64,000 nucleotides of DNA, from positions 91,408,722 through 91,472,721 of the forward strand of contig NC_073691.1 of the NCBI RefSeq assembly GCF_029784155.1. Reading direction: 5' to 3'. This stretch comes from Uranotaenia lowii (Eukaryota; Arthropoda; Insecta; Diptera; Culicidae). Of the stretch, positions 48,784 to 61,678 are shown piece by piece (the first letter of the stretch is position 1; every line of letters begins with the position of its first letter). Under the pieces are notes generated by a model. It saw only the letters and a program-made list of their open reading frames with translations, was not told where the DNA came from and searched no databases. A program made the position numbers and the translations under genes.

Positions 48784-49209
48784 AATTCATTTTTATATAT
48801 ATAGATTACAATCTCCATTCAGCAGGGGGTGAAGGGAAGGACAGGGGGGGCTCTCTAACCAGTTTTTTAGCATAAATCCAGAACATATCAAGCAAAAACA
48901 ACCATACTTTATAAGTTAGATTATTTACGAACGATTAATTTGGGACCCTTCTTTTTTAGGGCGAAACTTAAGGAAACAGATGAAAATTATCAGATCTTTA
49001 AAACAAATTTATAAATCAAGAGTCAGAATATAAGTTATGGTTTGTGTTGAAATTTGAAACTCCAGCTGAAGCTCTCATTTTATAGTGGTTGCTTATTAAT
49101 TTCGTCATAATTTGATTTAAAATAATACCAAAAACAATAAAAATTTGAATGATTTCTAAAAATATTATTTGATTCTGAAAGCTGTAGCAAAGCACACCGG
49201 GTCAGCTAG
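45234..49209 (+). mobile_element. Helitron H2, split by an inverted copy of itself
   Basis: It starts immediately after the CTAG of H1 (TCTATCTATATATATATAAAA) and ends with a hairpin CTGTAGCAAAGCACACC and CTAG at 49206-49209. Bases 46942-48805 are another Helitron in reverse orientation; without it H2 is about 2.1 kb. The interior is a tandem array of ~148-bp units, each with a 'ccaaatttggcatg' word and paired C-run/G-run tracts. Short identical open frames in both copies are by-products of the repeats, not genes. Confidence 0.85.
46942..48805 (-). mobile_element. Helitron H3, inserted inverted into H2
   Basis: Read on the minus strand it begins TCTATATATATAAAAATG and ends with the hairpin GGTGTAGCAAAGCACACC and CTAG. 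Flanks are A (46941) and T (48806), and no bases are duplicated. Rejoining them gives 'tattaaagattacaatc', which matches the sequence H3 itself carries at that position except for one base. It is collinear with H2 but lacks about 250 bp near the 3' end. Several 60-81-codon translated stretches are identical between H2 and H3, so the copies are recent. Confidence 0.9.
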
Positions 49210-52200
49210 TCTATATATATAAAAATGAATGTTTGTCTGTCTGTCTGTTCCCTATAGACTCGGAAACTACTGAACCGATCATCGTCAAAATTGGTATCTG
49301 AGGGTTTTTGAAGCCGGAGATGGTTTCTGTAATAGTCACAACCCCATCCGACTTAAAGAAAGGGGGGCTCTCATACAAAATTTGTAGTTTTTCGAAACAA
49401 ATTAAAGTCATGACATCCATTTTCTCGAGATTCTTTTTCCTTTGGGCGGTTTGTTTTTCGTCTCTATGGTTGAGGCGTCGCGAACATACGTCGCTAGAGG
49501 ATAGTAACCATGGCATAGCATACTGATCAGTGGAAATATTTTGGCGCGTATTGCTCAACCAAGCATATTTTCAATGCAAGGGGTGGCGATATGAAGCCTT
49601 GATGTGATTTTTTTTTCTACTTGATTCCTAGCTCATCTGTACAGCACATGGTTCTGAAAGACGCCTAGATGTGATCCACATGCTTGGCATCGCTCCTCAG
49701 ATTTGCCCGTTCAGAGTAAGAGCGTGTATTTTTTTCGCTGTGCTCTTCCCAAACGGAGAATCTTTAAAAAATGCTCCGTTACCTCCAGAGCAACCAAGCG
49801 TCCACCCGAGTGTGGGCAAGAGAAGCAAGCAAACTGATGAAGTGCGTTCTCGGTGCAGATAAATTCGTTCGCACTCGGGCGAAAGAGAAGCTTTACAGAA
49901 AACTCGGTTTGTCTTCATCGGTTGCGTCTGGATCGATGTTTGGAAGTGCGTCAGAATTTACAATGCAGAACATAAATCTAACGGAACTAAATTAATAACG
50001 CCAAAGGTGGTTAAGATAGAATGCTGGTGTTTTCGACAACATTGCTCTGTATAATAAAGCGCATATTTTGATATGAAATATAAAGTTTAGAAGTCCACCA
50101 ATAGCGAGATATAAATCATAACTTTCTTGTTTAGCATTTTAGAGCTTAAGTTTCTTCTACAAAGTTATTTATTTCAGCAAAATACACAACTTTGCTTAAC
50201 ATATCAAAGTTCTACAATCTTAACCCAAGGAGATACGGTTGAATAAAAAAAAACTGGAAAAATGCTCTACAAAAAGTTATTGTTATTATCGCGCTATTTT
50301 TAAATCTCTCGCCTTTAAATTTTATGTCAAAATATGCGAATTAACAACTTTGCCCAAAACACCTATCTTTTCATTCCTGAGCGAGTTCCTCTAGATTGAT
50401 GTTCTGCACCAGGACAAATGATTAGCTACGATAGCTTTCTTCGGTCGAAAAATATCAAAAGCGTAGCGGTTAAGGAAGATAAATCCTAAATTTTACTATT
50501 TGTGAAAGTTTTGAAGTTTTATTACTTAAATTTGTCCCAGATTCTTGCGTAATGTTCACGGTTTGTTTAAAAGGCAAACATTTTCGGATAATTTTAGTAA
50601 ATGTTGCTTTTCGAATTGCTGCTTTTGTAAAATAATGCTTCCCACATACGATATAAAAAGGACATAAAGGACAATTTGCGGATGCCCGGATATTGTGAAA
50701 AAACTACTTGGATTTTGCCCAGTTTTATCCACATTATTTGGAAAATGAAACAAGAAAATCGAATTCAGTTTAAAATTGTTTGTCAAAAATTGGATTTGTG
50801 AAAGTTTATTTCATCAAATATCAAACCAAAACTTTCCTTCGTATGCTTTAAACATAAATTTGACACTGCTGATGTGTTGCGACAAAAAAAATGTAAGTCG
50901 TTTTTCCTTAATTTCCTTAATTTCCTCAGATTTGGCCGGATATTGCTCGGTTTATGGAATGGAGAATTTCAGATTATTTACCCGGTTTTCATCATGTTTT
51001 TCAAATAATTTTCCAGGAAGTGCCCGGCCCGGCTACGTACAAAAATAGTTCATACATAAAGCTACATTGGACCTCTTCAACTGATGCACTGTTCCGCACT
51101 GCATAGCGGCTTTTTTGTAGAAAACATTCCTGCATTGAAATCTTTCTGACTTGATACACTGAGCGACTCAGCAGCGTCGCTAGAGCACAATTTTCTAGTC
51201 AGCTCCTTCTCTTTTCTTTAGAGCGAGCGACGTCCACCCGACCGTCAGAGCAACCGCAATCGGGCGCACTCGGCAAAAAGATAAGTGAACGTTGATCGGC
51301 TGAGCAGTGCACTCGGATACCGAAATGATAAAAGTGTAATTCGTTCTCTGCTCTGTTCTGTTTGCGAGGTGTTGGACAAGCATGGTGATCCATATTGACA
51401 TTTTGCCAATCATTAAAAACATATACATTTTTTTTGCCAAAATCTGAAATTGAAAAGTCATGGCATCCATTTTTAGAGATTTTCTTTTCTCTGAGGGGTT
51501 TGTTTTTCGTCTCTATGGTCAAGAAAAAGTGTCGTCGCAAGTGGAAAGTAACCAAAGCTACTGTTCATTGATCGCTGGAAAAATTTAACAATTAGGCGCC
51601 TGTTTCTCAACCAAGTACCTATATTTCTTATGCACGTGGGGGCGATATGCAACCTAGATATGTTTTTTTCTTGCTTAATTGTACACAGCACGTGGAAATA
51701 AATGACGCCTAGATGTGACACGGATTGGTATTTTATCAATCGAATCAAAAGCAATTGAAAGATTTGCAAAAATACGTCCATATTTGTTGTCCATATAGCA
51801 TTTGTTGTCTAGAAAATATAAATTTAGTTCTGATGCTAATGAAATAGTGGTATGACGCTTTGCGGACAAATGAAAAAAAAAATACTGAAAGTAAGAAATT
51901 TACATACAATTTCTTAACCCATTTTGCAAAACAACGTTATTTTTGAATCAATTTGATAACAGAAATATGAATAAGATGTTTTCTACAGAGGTAGATCGGA
52001 AACATTTTATTGAACATGTAAAAATGTACTTAACTGAAAAAGAAAATCAAAAAATCCGATCCGACACATGAACTGATCAAGAGCCTTTTCTTTAAATTAG
52101 ATAAGATAGGACTGACGTGTTCATAAGTGAAAGGAATCAGTGGAACAAACTGATTTTTATTGACCAAAAGTGAGGGAATTCTTTTTCAGAAAGAATTTTC

Positions 52201-53973
52201 ATTCAAGTAACACTAGAGCATGTTCAAACGTTCAACTTTTTTCTGTTACAAAAAAATAAAAAAAATATTTTTTCTCCTAAAAATTGTCACTTATGCCCAA
52301 ATACACAACTGAAACGAATTTAGAAATGAAAATGGGAGCTTTAAATTTTGAATAATTCTGAAAAAAAAAACATCGTACTTTTTGCTTACATACCAATTCA
52401 AGTACGTACTTAACATGAAAAGTGTTTTTGTGTTACATAGCAGCATAAAAGAGACTTATGTTCCGCTTCTTTTTTGTAAAAGTGAGACTTAAGAACTGAT
52501 ATTCAACTGGAAGCAAATGTTTCATGAGAGATTTTGAGTATACTTTTAAAGTGTTCAAAACAATATTCCCACCTGTCAACTTACACGGCGGGGCAAGGGC
52601 AAACGTCGAACTTCTATTGAAATTCATCTTCAAAATGATTCATGGAAAGACCAAAAAGGGTATTCTGAATGTTGAAACTGAAGCGGATATTTATGAAGGT
52701 CATTTGCTTTGAATAGCATTCGTTAGAAGTGGAATAACAAACATAGATTTATTACTGCTGGAAAACTGCAGATATATCAATGAAACTTGATAAAACAAAC
52801 AAACAGATATTCGTATTAAATCAATTTTGAAGCCATAAACCCGACGCATCTCAAAATATACTTTGCATTTACACTTGCCCCAATATACGGGGCAATGGTA
52901 AACTTAGAAATTGGTTTTTGCCAACATTTTTTAATATTTGACTTTCAAAGAGAAAATAAAAAACGCGGAGAAATTATTTAGTGATGCAACTGATATTTTT
53001 TAAAAAAATTATTCAAAAAAAATTTGCACTGTATAAAATTGATAATTTTCATATCATGTTAAGTGATGTTTAGGAAAACTTCAAGCTAAAATGTCTCATG
53101 TCCACGAGTTTGGCATAGGACGAAGCATTTTTTTAACATAATTTTGGCGCAAAAAGGATAGATATTCAAACTGCTTCGAAGGGCGAGGATGGTAAAAAAG
53201 CTGTTTGAAAAGGTTCATCAAAAATCCTTTTCGTTGTTTTTTTTTCAAATTTCGGTAGCCTTTTTTTTTGAACTCCAAAAAATACATCATCTAAAGGTAA
53301 TCTAAAAGCTGGTAGTGCTCATAATACATAATTTTAGGAATATACTTAAAATGCTCTCCCGATTCATGCTATTGATCGGCTTTAATAATTCTATTTCCAT
53401 AAAGTACAATGTGCAATAAATTCCAATATGCGAATCTTTTTCTTTCAATTGGAAATTTATGTAAACTCGAGCCAGCTAAATCAGCCTACCTTCTTCAAGC
53501 AGTGCGGGACCAAATTGGAAAAGATGGGGAAGCTCCCATGAAAGTTTAAGATAAAGAGGTTTTCAAAGAAGGGACCATATTTTATAAGAGGGTTGTTTTT
53601 TGCGTACGACATAACGGCATATTTGGCATCACTAAAAAATAGATGTGAGAAATGTTTTTATGGAAGTTCGTAACTTCCCGTTGTGGGAAAAAGGTGGAAA
53701 ATCCATAAATATTGTCATTTTGAAGCTTTAAAAACAGAGCCTACAAATTTCAGATCTTGACAGACAAGTTTAGAGATCAAGCTTCAATAAATAATATATA
53801 CCATCTTTGAATTGCAATTCGGAAATCTAGCTGCAGCTCTCATTTCAAAGTTGTTGGTTTTAAACCATGATGAGGTTTGATTAAAATTTTTTTTTAAATT
53901 TCTAAATTTGAATTTTTTTTTACAAATTACATTTATATTTGCAAGGTGTAGCAATGCACACCGGGTCAGCTAG
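49210..53973 (+). mobile_element. Helitron H4 (long form)
   Basis: It starts at the CTAG|TC junction with H2 (TCTATATATATAAAAATG, then CTGT repeats). It ends with hairpin GGTGTAGCAATGCACACC and CTAG at 53970-53973. At 4.8 kb it is the longest unit, yet no Rep/helicase open frame is visible. A module at 49430-49700 is repeated in diverged form at 51470-51740, separated by about 1.8 kb that is absent from H5. Confidence 0.85.
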
Positions 53974-55952
53974 TCTATATATATAAAAATGAATGTTTGT
54001 CTGTCTGTCTGTTCCCTATAGACTCGGAAACTACTGAACCGATCATCGTCAAAACTGGCATCTGAGGGTTTTTGAGGCCGGGGATGGTTTCTGTAATAGT
54101 CAAAACTCCATCCGACTTAAGGAAGGAGAGGCTTCCATACAAAATTTGTAGTTTTTCGAAACAAATTAAAGTCATGACATCCATTTTCTTGAGATTTTTT
54201 TTTCTTTGGGCGGTTTGTTTTTCGTCTCTATGGTCGAGGCGTCGCGGCCAACGTCGCAAAAGGATAGTAACCCAGGCATAGCATACTGATCAGTAGGAAT
54301 ATTTTGGCGCGTATTTCTCAACCAAGCATATTTTCTTTGAGGGGTTTGTTTTTCGTCTCCATGGGCGAGCAAACGTCGTCGCAAGAGGATGGTAACCAAA
54401 GCACACTGTTCATTGATTGCTGGAAAATTTAACAATAAGGCGCCTGTTTCTCAAACACGTGGGGCAATATGCAACCTAGATGTGTTTTTTTCTTGCTTAT
54501 TTGATTTGTACACAGCACGTGGTAATAAATGACGCCTAGATGTGAAACGGATTGGTATTTTATTAATCGAATCCAAACCAATTGAAAGATTTGCTAAAAT
54601 ACTTCCATATTTAGTTCGTGTTAATGTAGGTAGCATTCGACTTTTCATTCAAGGAACATTAGAACATGTTCAAACGTTCAACTTTTTCTGTTAAAAAAAA
54701 ATTAAAAATTAGGTTTTCTTCTAGAAATTGTTACTTCGGCCCAAATACACAACTGAAACGAATTTAGAAATAAAAATGGGAGCTTTTTATTTTAAATAAT
54801 TCTGAAAAAACCATTGTACTTTTTGCTTACATACCAATTCAAGTACGTACTTAACATGAAAAGTGTTTTTGTGTTACATGGCTGCATAAAAGAGACTTTT
54901 AATCCGCTTCGTTTTTGAAAAGCGAGACTTTAGAACCGATATTCAACTGGACGCAAAATTTTTAAAAGAAATTTTTAGTTTACCCTTAAGTGTTAAAAAC
55001 AATATTCCTCTCTGTCAACTTACACGGTGGGGCAAGGGCAAACGTCGAACTTTTAAGGAATTCATCTTCAAAATGATTCAATATGTTGGAAAGACCAGAA
55101 GGGGTATTCCGAATGTTGAAACTGCAGCGGATATTGAAAATTCTTAAACGTCTTTGTAAATGAAGGTCATTCCCTTTGAACAGCATTCGTTAAAAGTGGA
55201 GTAACAAACATAAATTTATATTGCAGGAATACTGCAGAGGTATCAGTGAAACTTGATAAAACAAAAAACAGGAATTCGTATTAAATCCATTTTAAATCCA
55301 TTACTCTGACGCATCTGTAAATAAGCTTTGCATTGACACTTGCCCCAATATGCGGGACAAATGTTAACTTAGAAATTTGTTTTTAACTAAATTTTTGAAA
55401 ATTTGACTTTCAAAGAAAAAATAAAAAAAAAAACGCTGAGAACTTAGTTAGTGATGCAACTGATATTTTTTTAAATATTTATATGTTTACCGTAGTAAAT
55501 TTATTTAAAAAAGAAATTTGCACTGTATTTAATACATAACTAATTTAATATATTTTTCATTACCATGATAAGTGCTGTTTGGGTATCGAGCCGGTTAAAT
55601 TTGCCTACCTTCTTCAAGCAGTGGGGGACAAAATCGAAAAAGATGGGAGAGCTCCCATGTAAATTTAAGATAAAGAGCTTTTCTAAGAAGGGACGATATT
55701 TAAAAAGGTTTTTTTGGGTACAGAGTACAAATTTCAGATCTTGAAAAACGAGTTTAGAGATCAATAAATAATATATACCATCTTTAAATTGCTATTCAGA
55801 ACTGCAGCTGCAGCTCTCATTTCAAAGTTGTTGCTTCTGAAGTATGATGAGGTTTGATTTAAAACAATGCTCTCTAAAATCTAAATTTTAATAAATTTTT
55901 ACAAATTACATTTATTTCCGGAAGGTGTAGCAAAGCACAACGGGTCAGCTAG
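53974..55952 (+). mobile_element. Helitron H5 (short form of H4)
   Basis: The same 5' end follows directly on the CTAG of H4. The 3' end is GGTGTAGCAAAGCACAACG and CTAG at 55949-55952. It is collinear with H4 except for several missing blocks: the two 'ggtttgtttttcgtctc' modules are adjacent here (54205 and 54340). Confidence 0.85.
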
Positions 55953-58107
55953 TATATATATAAAAATGAATTTCTGTCTGTCTGTCTGTCTGTCTGTTCC
56001 CTATAGACTCAAAAACTACTGAACCGATTTTCGTGAAACTTGGCAGGTGGAGGTATTGGTGGCCGGGGAAGGTTCCTATTATGGTTTGGGACCCCTCCCC
56101 CTAACAGAAAGGGGGGGGAGGGGCCTACCAAACAAATGACCATTATTTGCATAACTCGAGAACTAATCAAGCAAATGGTATCAAATTTGGCATGGGGTGG
56201 TATTTGGGAACGAGGAATATTTCAATGAATATAAGGTACCCCTCCCTCCTCTCAGTGGGGTGATAGGAAGGGGGGAGGGGTCTACCTTACAATTTTTCAT
56301 TTAACTCGAAAACTCATCAAGATATTGGAACCAAATTTGGCATGGGAAGGTATTTTGATTCGAGTGATATTTCAATGATTTTTTTGACCCCTCCCTCTTT
56401 GCAGTAGAAAGAGGGAGGGGCCTCTTTCATATTTTTTTACATAACTTAAAAACTAATAAAGCAAATGGAACCAAATTTGGCATGGCAAAGGTATTTGGAT
56501 ACGAAAAATATTTTTATGATTATTTGAGACCCCTCCCTTTTTCCAGTAAGGAGATATAAAAAGGGAGGGGCCCTCTGTTTAATTGTTTACATAACTCAAA
56601 AACGAATCAAATGGAACCGAATTTGGCATGAGCGGATATTTGGGAACGTGACATGTTCTAATGATTGTTTGAGACCCCTTCCTTCTACCAGCGGGGAGAA
56701 AGAAAAGGGGGAGGAAAGTTTCATACAATTTTTACTGTACAACTCAAAAACTACAACAGCAAATGGAACCAAATTTGGCAAGGGACGATATTTGGGTACG
56801 AGAAATGCTTCTATGAATATTTTGTATCCCTCACTCCTTCGAAAAGGTGGATGAAAAGGGGAAGAAGGGGTCTCCTTTACAATTTTCAGTATAACTGGAG
56901 AGCTGATCGAGCAAATTGAACCAAATTTGGCATGTGAGGGTATTAGGATACGAGAAATGTTTCTATTATAAATTGAAGCCCCATTTTTTTCAGCAGAAAT
57001 TTATAAAGGGGGGCTTCCATACAGTTTTTTTTTGCATAACTCAAGAATTAATAGAGCAAATGAAACCAAATTTAGCATAAAAAAGTATTTGAGTACAAAA
57101 AATACTTTTGCGAATATTAAGTTCTCATCCCTCCATTCAATGGGGAGAACGGAAGGGGGATGGTACTTCCTTTCAAGTTTATGCATAACTCAAGAATTGA
57201 CAACGCAAATAAAACCAAATTTGACATGGGATGGTAGTTCAATAGGAAAATTTTTTTTATGTCAAACAATTCCTTTCTCGCAGTGGGATGATAGAATTAG
57301 GAATAAAGGAAGGGAAGAGGAAAGCTTACATTTACCTTTTTTTTACAAAATCCAAGAAATGGACAAAACTTAACATGGAAAATCATTTTTGTATAATTCT
57401 ATGGTTATCTGGCACACCATCCGGGAGGCACACCAAAGAAGGGAGGTGAGTCCAATACAATTTTGTTAGCATATGTTTTCAATTTATGCTAACGAAGCCA
57501 ACAAACAGAAACAAATATGGCATGGAAAGGTATTTGGTTACGAGATATTTTTCTGCAATTGATATAGACCCTTACGCTTTACATTGTAGAGAGGAGAAGA
57601 AATTTTGTTGTAAAGCTTAAAAATTTATCAACCAATGGAACTATATTTCATATGAGAGGATTTAAGGGCTCGAAAAAAATGTGTATGATTATTCAAGACC
57701 ACGACCTCCATTCAGCAGAGGGTGAAGGGAAGGACAGGGGGCTTTCTTATCAGTTTTAAAGCATAAATCCAGAACATATCAAGCAAAAACAACCTTATTT
57801 TATAAGTTACATTGTTTGCGTACGATGAATTTGAGTTCTTCCTTTTTCAGGGCGAAGCTTAAAGAAACATATTAAAATTATCAGATCTTAGACACAAATT
57901 TATAGATCAAGATTCAGAAAATAAGTTTAAGACATCTTTGTGTTACAATTCGAAACTCCAGCTGCAGCTCTCATTTCATAGCGGTTGCTCATGAATTATA
58001 TTATAATTTGATTTAAAACAATGCCAACAAAACAATAAAAAATTGAATAATTTCTGAAAATATCATTTGTTTTTGAAAGGTGTAGCAAAGCACACCGGGT
58101 CAGCTAG
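55953..58107 (+). mobile_element. Helitron H6 (H2-type)
   Basis: It starts TATATATATAAAAATGAA directly after the CTAG of H5; the C of the usual TC is missing. It ends with hairpin GGTGTAGCAAAGCACACC and CTAG at 58104-58107, followed by T. The interior is the same ~148-bp repeat array as H2. It preserves the uninterrupted version of the family A insertion site seen in H0. Confidence 0.85.
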
Positions 58108-58232
58108 TGAAAAATAAAAATCGGTTCTCCAGTTGAGGGATGCTTGGAATGGGTCTTATAACAAGTAAATGGCATCAAGTCTCCCAATTCTCCCCAATAG
58201 ATTTATAAAACATGTATCCTGTTAGGCAAAAG

Positions 58233-58602
58233 CAAAATAAATTGTGTGTGTGTGTATGGTTCCCCCATCGGTAGCAAGGTCCTGCCTATGTCTGTGTGGC
58301 TTGGCCTTCGAATCACTTCTCAGGCTTCCACGGCCGATGTTTCGTCGAGGAAATGCATCCAACCTTCAGAGACCTATAATGGTTGGCAATCCTCTCCGCT
58401 TGCAATAGTCTATTCAGATTAACCCCAGATGCATTCCCTCCGAAATATATATTATTAACACAACGAAACACATCTTACCTGTCGGCAACTTATGGGATTC
58501 GAACCCAAAAGTTTTTCGTGCCGATACCTGGAATCGAACACAGTACGCCTGGGTTACCAGATTCGCGCCAGCCTATCCACTAGACCACATCAGCGCTATA
58601 TA
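58233..58602 (-). mobile_element. SINE with tRNA-like head and two B boxes
   Basis: It is flanked by TTAGGCAAAAG at 58222-58232 and 58603-58613. On the minus strand the 5' head has box A-like TGGTCTAGTGGATAG (58573-58587) and box B-like GTGTTCGATTCC (58530-58541) at tRNA spacing. A second, better box B, GGGTTCGAATCCC, follows at 58494-58506. The body is about 250 bp of unfamiliar sequence and the 3' tail is an AC-repeat plus 'aatttattttg'. It differs from the poly-A SINE at 12252. Confidence 0.8.
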
Positions 58603-58613
58603 TTAGGCAAAAG

Positions 58614-59660
58614 ACAAAGACAAAAGACAAAATTAATTCTTCACAAAACACACTGAGCCATTCAAGCGATCAAAGGAAAGGCGTTTATTTCAGTAGCATT
58701 TCAAACTTGGTTGCCTTAAAGAATCTTAAATAATTTCCCTTGTTAAACTTTCGTTGATTGGAATGTGTGATTGGTGTGCAATTGCTAGATGTATCAAACA
58801 AATTGGTATCTTTTTCCCAATTACCTATCAAACACAGCCTTTTTCACCGTGAAACACAATTCATCAAAAATACAACTGGATTTGTACCCAAAATAATAAA
58901 ATCCGTTTCCTTGTTAAACTCAGCATTCAATATCTTGAGCTATAAACGTGTCCCATTGTCTTGATTATCTCATAAAAGTGGGGGAGGAAATCGTAACATC
59001 CCAGACAGTTCCTCACGCTCTGGCAGCCCGGGCGAAGATCTGTTTTCGGGAACTTAATTATCCGGTTAGCTAATCGTAAATGCTTTCATTTAATCCTTCA
59101 CCTCCGTCCGAATGTTGTTGATTCATGCTGTGAGCGCAACCATTCGGATGGTCGCAACTATTTATCGAATGATAGTATTAGTCGTGCATGTTAAATAACA
59201 AATCATCAATCTCGGGCGGATTCCTTGCCTCTGCCGGGCCAGGAAGAAAGGCCCTCGTGCTCAATCTGCCTAATGGATCCCATTCGTTTGGGATCCACAC
59301 CCATTTATTGCTCCCTCGGATATGGTCGGTCTCCTGCCAAAGGTTTGTCTCCTTCGCGTTGCCCGAAAATGAGCTCCAATATGTTATGGCTAATTTTACC
59401 TTTTTGCCGAAAAGCATCACGTTATTGCGATATGGTTTATTTCCCGAGCCGGAGAGTTTGGGTTTATGGATTCACCCGTAAACAGCTCACAAAAAAGATA
59501 TATTTGAGGAAGATGAATGCTTTCCCTTACAGCAGCAATAAAAAGACATTTAGAAAAAACCGAAGAGGGCAGCTCGAACTTTTAAAGGTGATATTGTTGT
59601 TTGCCAAATGAAAAAGAAAATAGACTCAGTTGTGCTCTTCAAAACGATCATCAATTCATC
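58614..59660. other. Unassigned DNA, with a GC-richer block at 59160-59480
   Basis: No gene was recognised. The block at 59160-59480 is open for 80-128 codons in three frames and has no repeat termini. It could be an unrecognised exon, a regulatory element or chance. Confidence 0.3.
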
Positions 59661-61678
59661 TAAAATCTGGAATCTGAATGTGAATCTGAAATCTGAAATC
59701 TGAAATCGGAATCTGAAATCTAAATCTGAAATCTGAATCTGAAATCTAAATCTGAAATCTGAATCTGAAATCTGAATCTGAAATCTGAATCTGAAATCTG
59801 AATCTGAAATCTGAATCTGAAATCTGAATCTGAAATCTGAATCTGAAATCTGAATCTGAAATCTGAATCTGAATCTGAAATAGGAATCTGAAATCTGAAT
59901 CTGAAATCTGAATCTGAAATCTGAATCTGAAATCTGAATCTGAAATCTGAATCTGAAATCTGAATCTGAAATCTGAATCTGAAATCTGAATCTGAAATCT
60001 GAATCTGAAATCTGAATCTGAAATCTGAATCTGAAATCTGAATCTGAAATCTGAATCTGAAATCTGAATCTGAAATCTGAATCTGAAATCTGAATCTGAA
60101 ATCTGAATCTGAAATCTGAAATCTGAATCTGAAATCTGAATCTGAAATCTGAATCTGAAATCTGAATCTGAAATCTGAATCTGAAATCTGAATCTGAAAT
60201 CTGAATCTGAAATCTGAATCTGAAATCTGAATCTGAAATCTGAATCTGAAATCTGAATCTGAAATCTGAATCTGAAATCTGAATCTGAAATCTGAATCTG
60301 AAATCTGAATCTGAAATCTGAATCTGAAATCTGAATCTGAATCTGAAATCTGAATCTGAAATCTGAATCTGAAATCTGAATCTGAAATCTGAATCTGAAA
60401 TCTGGATCTGAAATCTGAATCTGAAATCTGAATCTGAAATCTGAATCTGAAATCTGAATCTGAAATCTGAATCTGAAATCTGAATCTGAAATTTGAATCT
60501 GAAATCTGAATCTGAAATCTGAATCTGAAATCTGAATCTGAAATCTGAATCTGAAATCTGAATCTGAAATCTGAATCTGAAATCTGAATCTGAAATCTGA
60601 ATCTGAAATCTGAATCTGAAATCTGAATCTGAAATCTGAATCTGAAATCTGAATCTGAAATCTGAATCTGAAATCTGAATCTGAAATCTGAATCTGAAAT
60701 CTGAATCTGAAATCTGAATCTGAAATCTGAATCTGAAATCTGAATCTGAAATCTGAATCTGAAATCTGAATCTGAAATCTGAATCTGAAATCTGAATCTG
60801 AAATCTGAATCTGAAATCTGAATCTGAAATCTGAATCTGAAATCTGAATCTGAAATCTGAATCTGAAATCTGAATCTGAAATCTGAGTCTGAAATCTGAA
60901 TCTGAAATCTGAATCTGAAATCTGAATCTGAAATCTGAATCTGAAATCTGAATCTGAAATCTGAATCTGAAATCTGAATCTGAAATCTGAATCTGAAATC
61001 TGAATCTGAAATCTGAATCTGAAATCTGAATCTGAAATCTGAATCTGAAATCTGAATCTGAAATCTGAATCTGAAATCTGAATCTGAAATCTGAATCTGA
61101 AATCTGAATCTGAAATCTGAATCTGAAATCTGAATCTGAAATCTGAATCTGAAATCTGAATCTGAAATCTGAATCTGAAATCTGAATCTGAAATCTGAAT
61201 CTGAAATCTGAATCTGAAATCTGAATCTGAAATCTGAATCTGAAATCTGAATCTGAAATCTGAATCTGAAATCTGAATCTGAAATCTGAATCTGAAATCT
61301 GAATCTGAAATCTGAATCTGAAATCTGAATCTGAAATCTGAATCTGAAATCTGAATCTGAAATCTGAATCTGAAATCTGAATCTGAAATCTGAATCTGAA
61401 ATCTGAATCTGAAATCTGAATCTGAAATCTGAATCTGAAATCTGAATCTGAAATCTGAATCTGAAATCTGAATCTGAAATCTGAATCTGAAATCTGAATC
61501 TGAAATCTGAATCTGAAATCTGAATCTGAAATCTGAATCTGAAATCTGAATCTGAAATCTGAATCTGAAATCTGAATCTGAAATCTGAATCTGAAATCTG
61601 AATCTGAAATCTGAATCTGAAATCTGAATCTGAAATCTGAATCTGAAATCTGAATCTGAAATCTGAATCTGAAATCTG
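59661..61678. repeat. 13-bp satellite (GAATCTGAAATCT)n
   Basis: About 2 kb is made of alternating GAATCT and GAAATCT. The first 100 bases are irregular (extra GAAATCT, GAATGT, CTAAATCT variants). The rest is nearly perfect, with a handful of variants, such as a missing hexamer at about 60113, a missing heptamer at about 60330, and single changes near 60402, 60489 and 60884. That gives about 150 units. Because 13 is not a multiple of 3, the minus strand is open in all three frames and encodes a 13-residue periodic peptide. The 725-codon frame across it is therefore not evidence of a gene. Confidence 0.95.

Noticed and set aside
58494..58602. Functional tRNA gene
   Set aside because: A and B boxes are present, but the sequence cannot form a full cloverleaf that I can see, and flanking duplications show it is the head of a SINE.
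59661..61678. CRISPR array
   Set aside because: The 13-bp units are contiguous, with no spacers, in a eukaryotic context.
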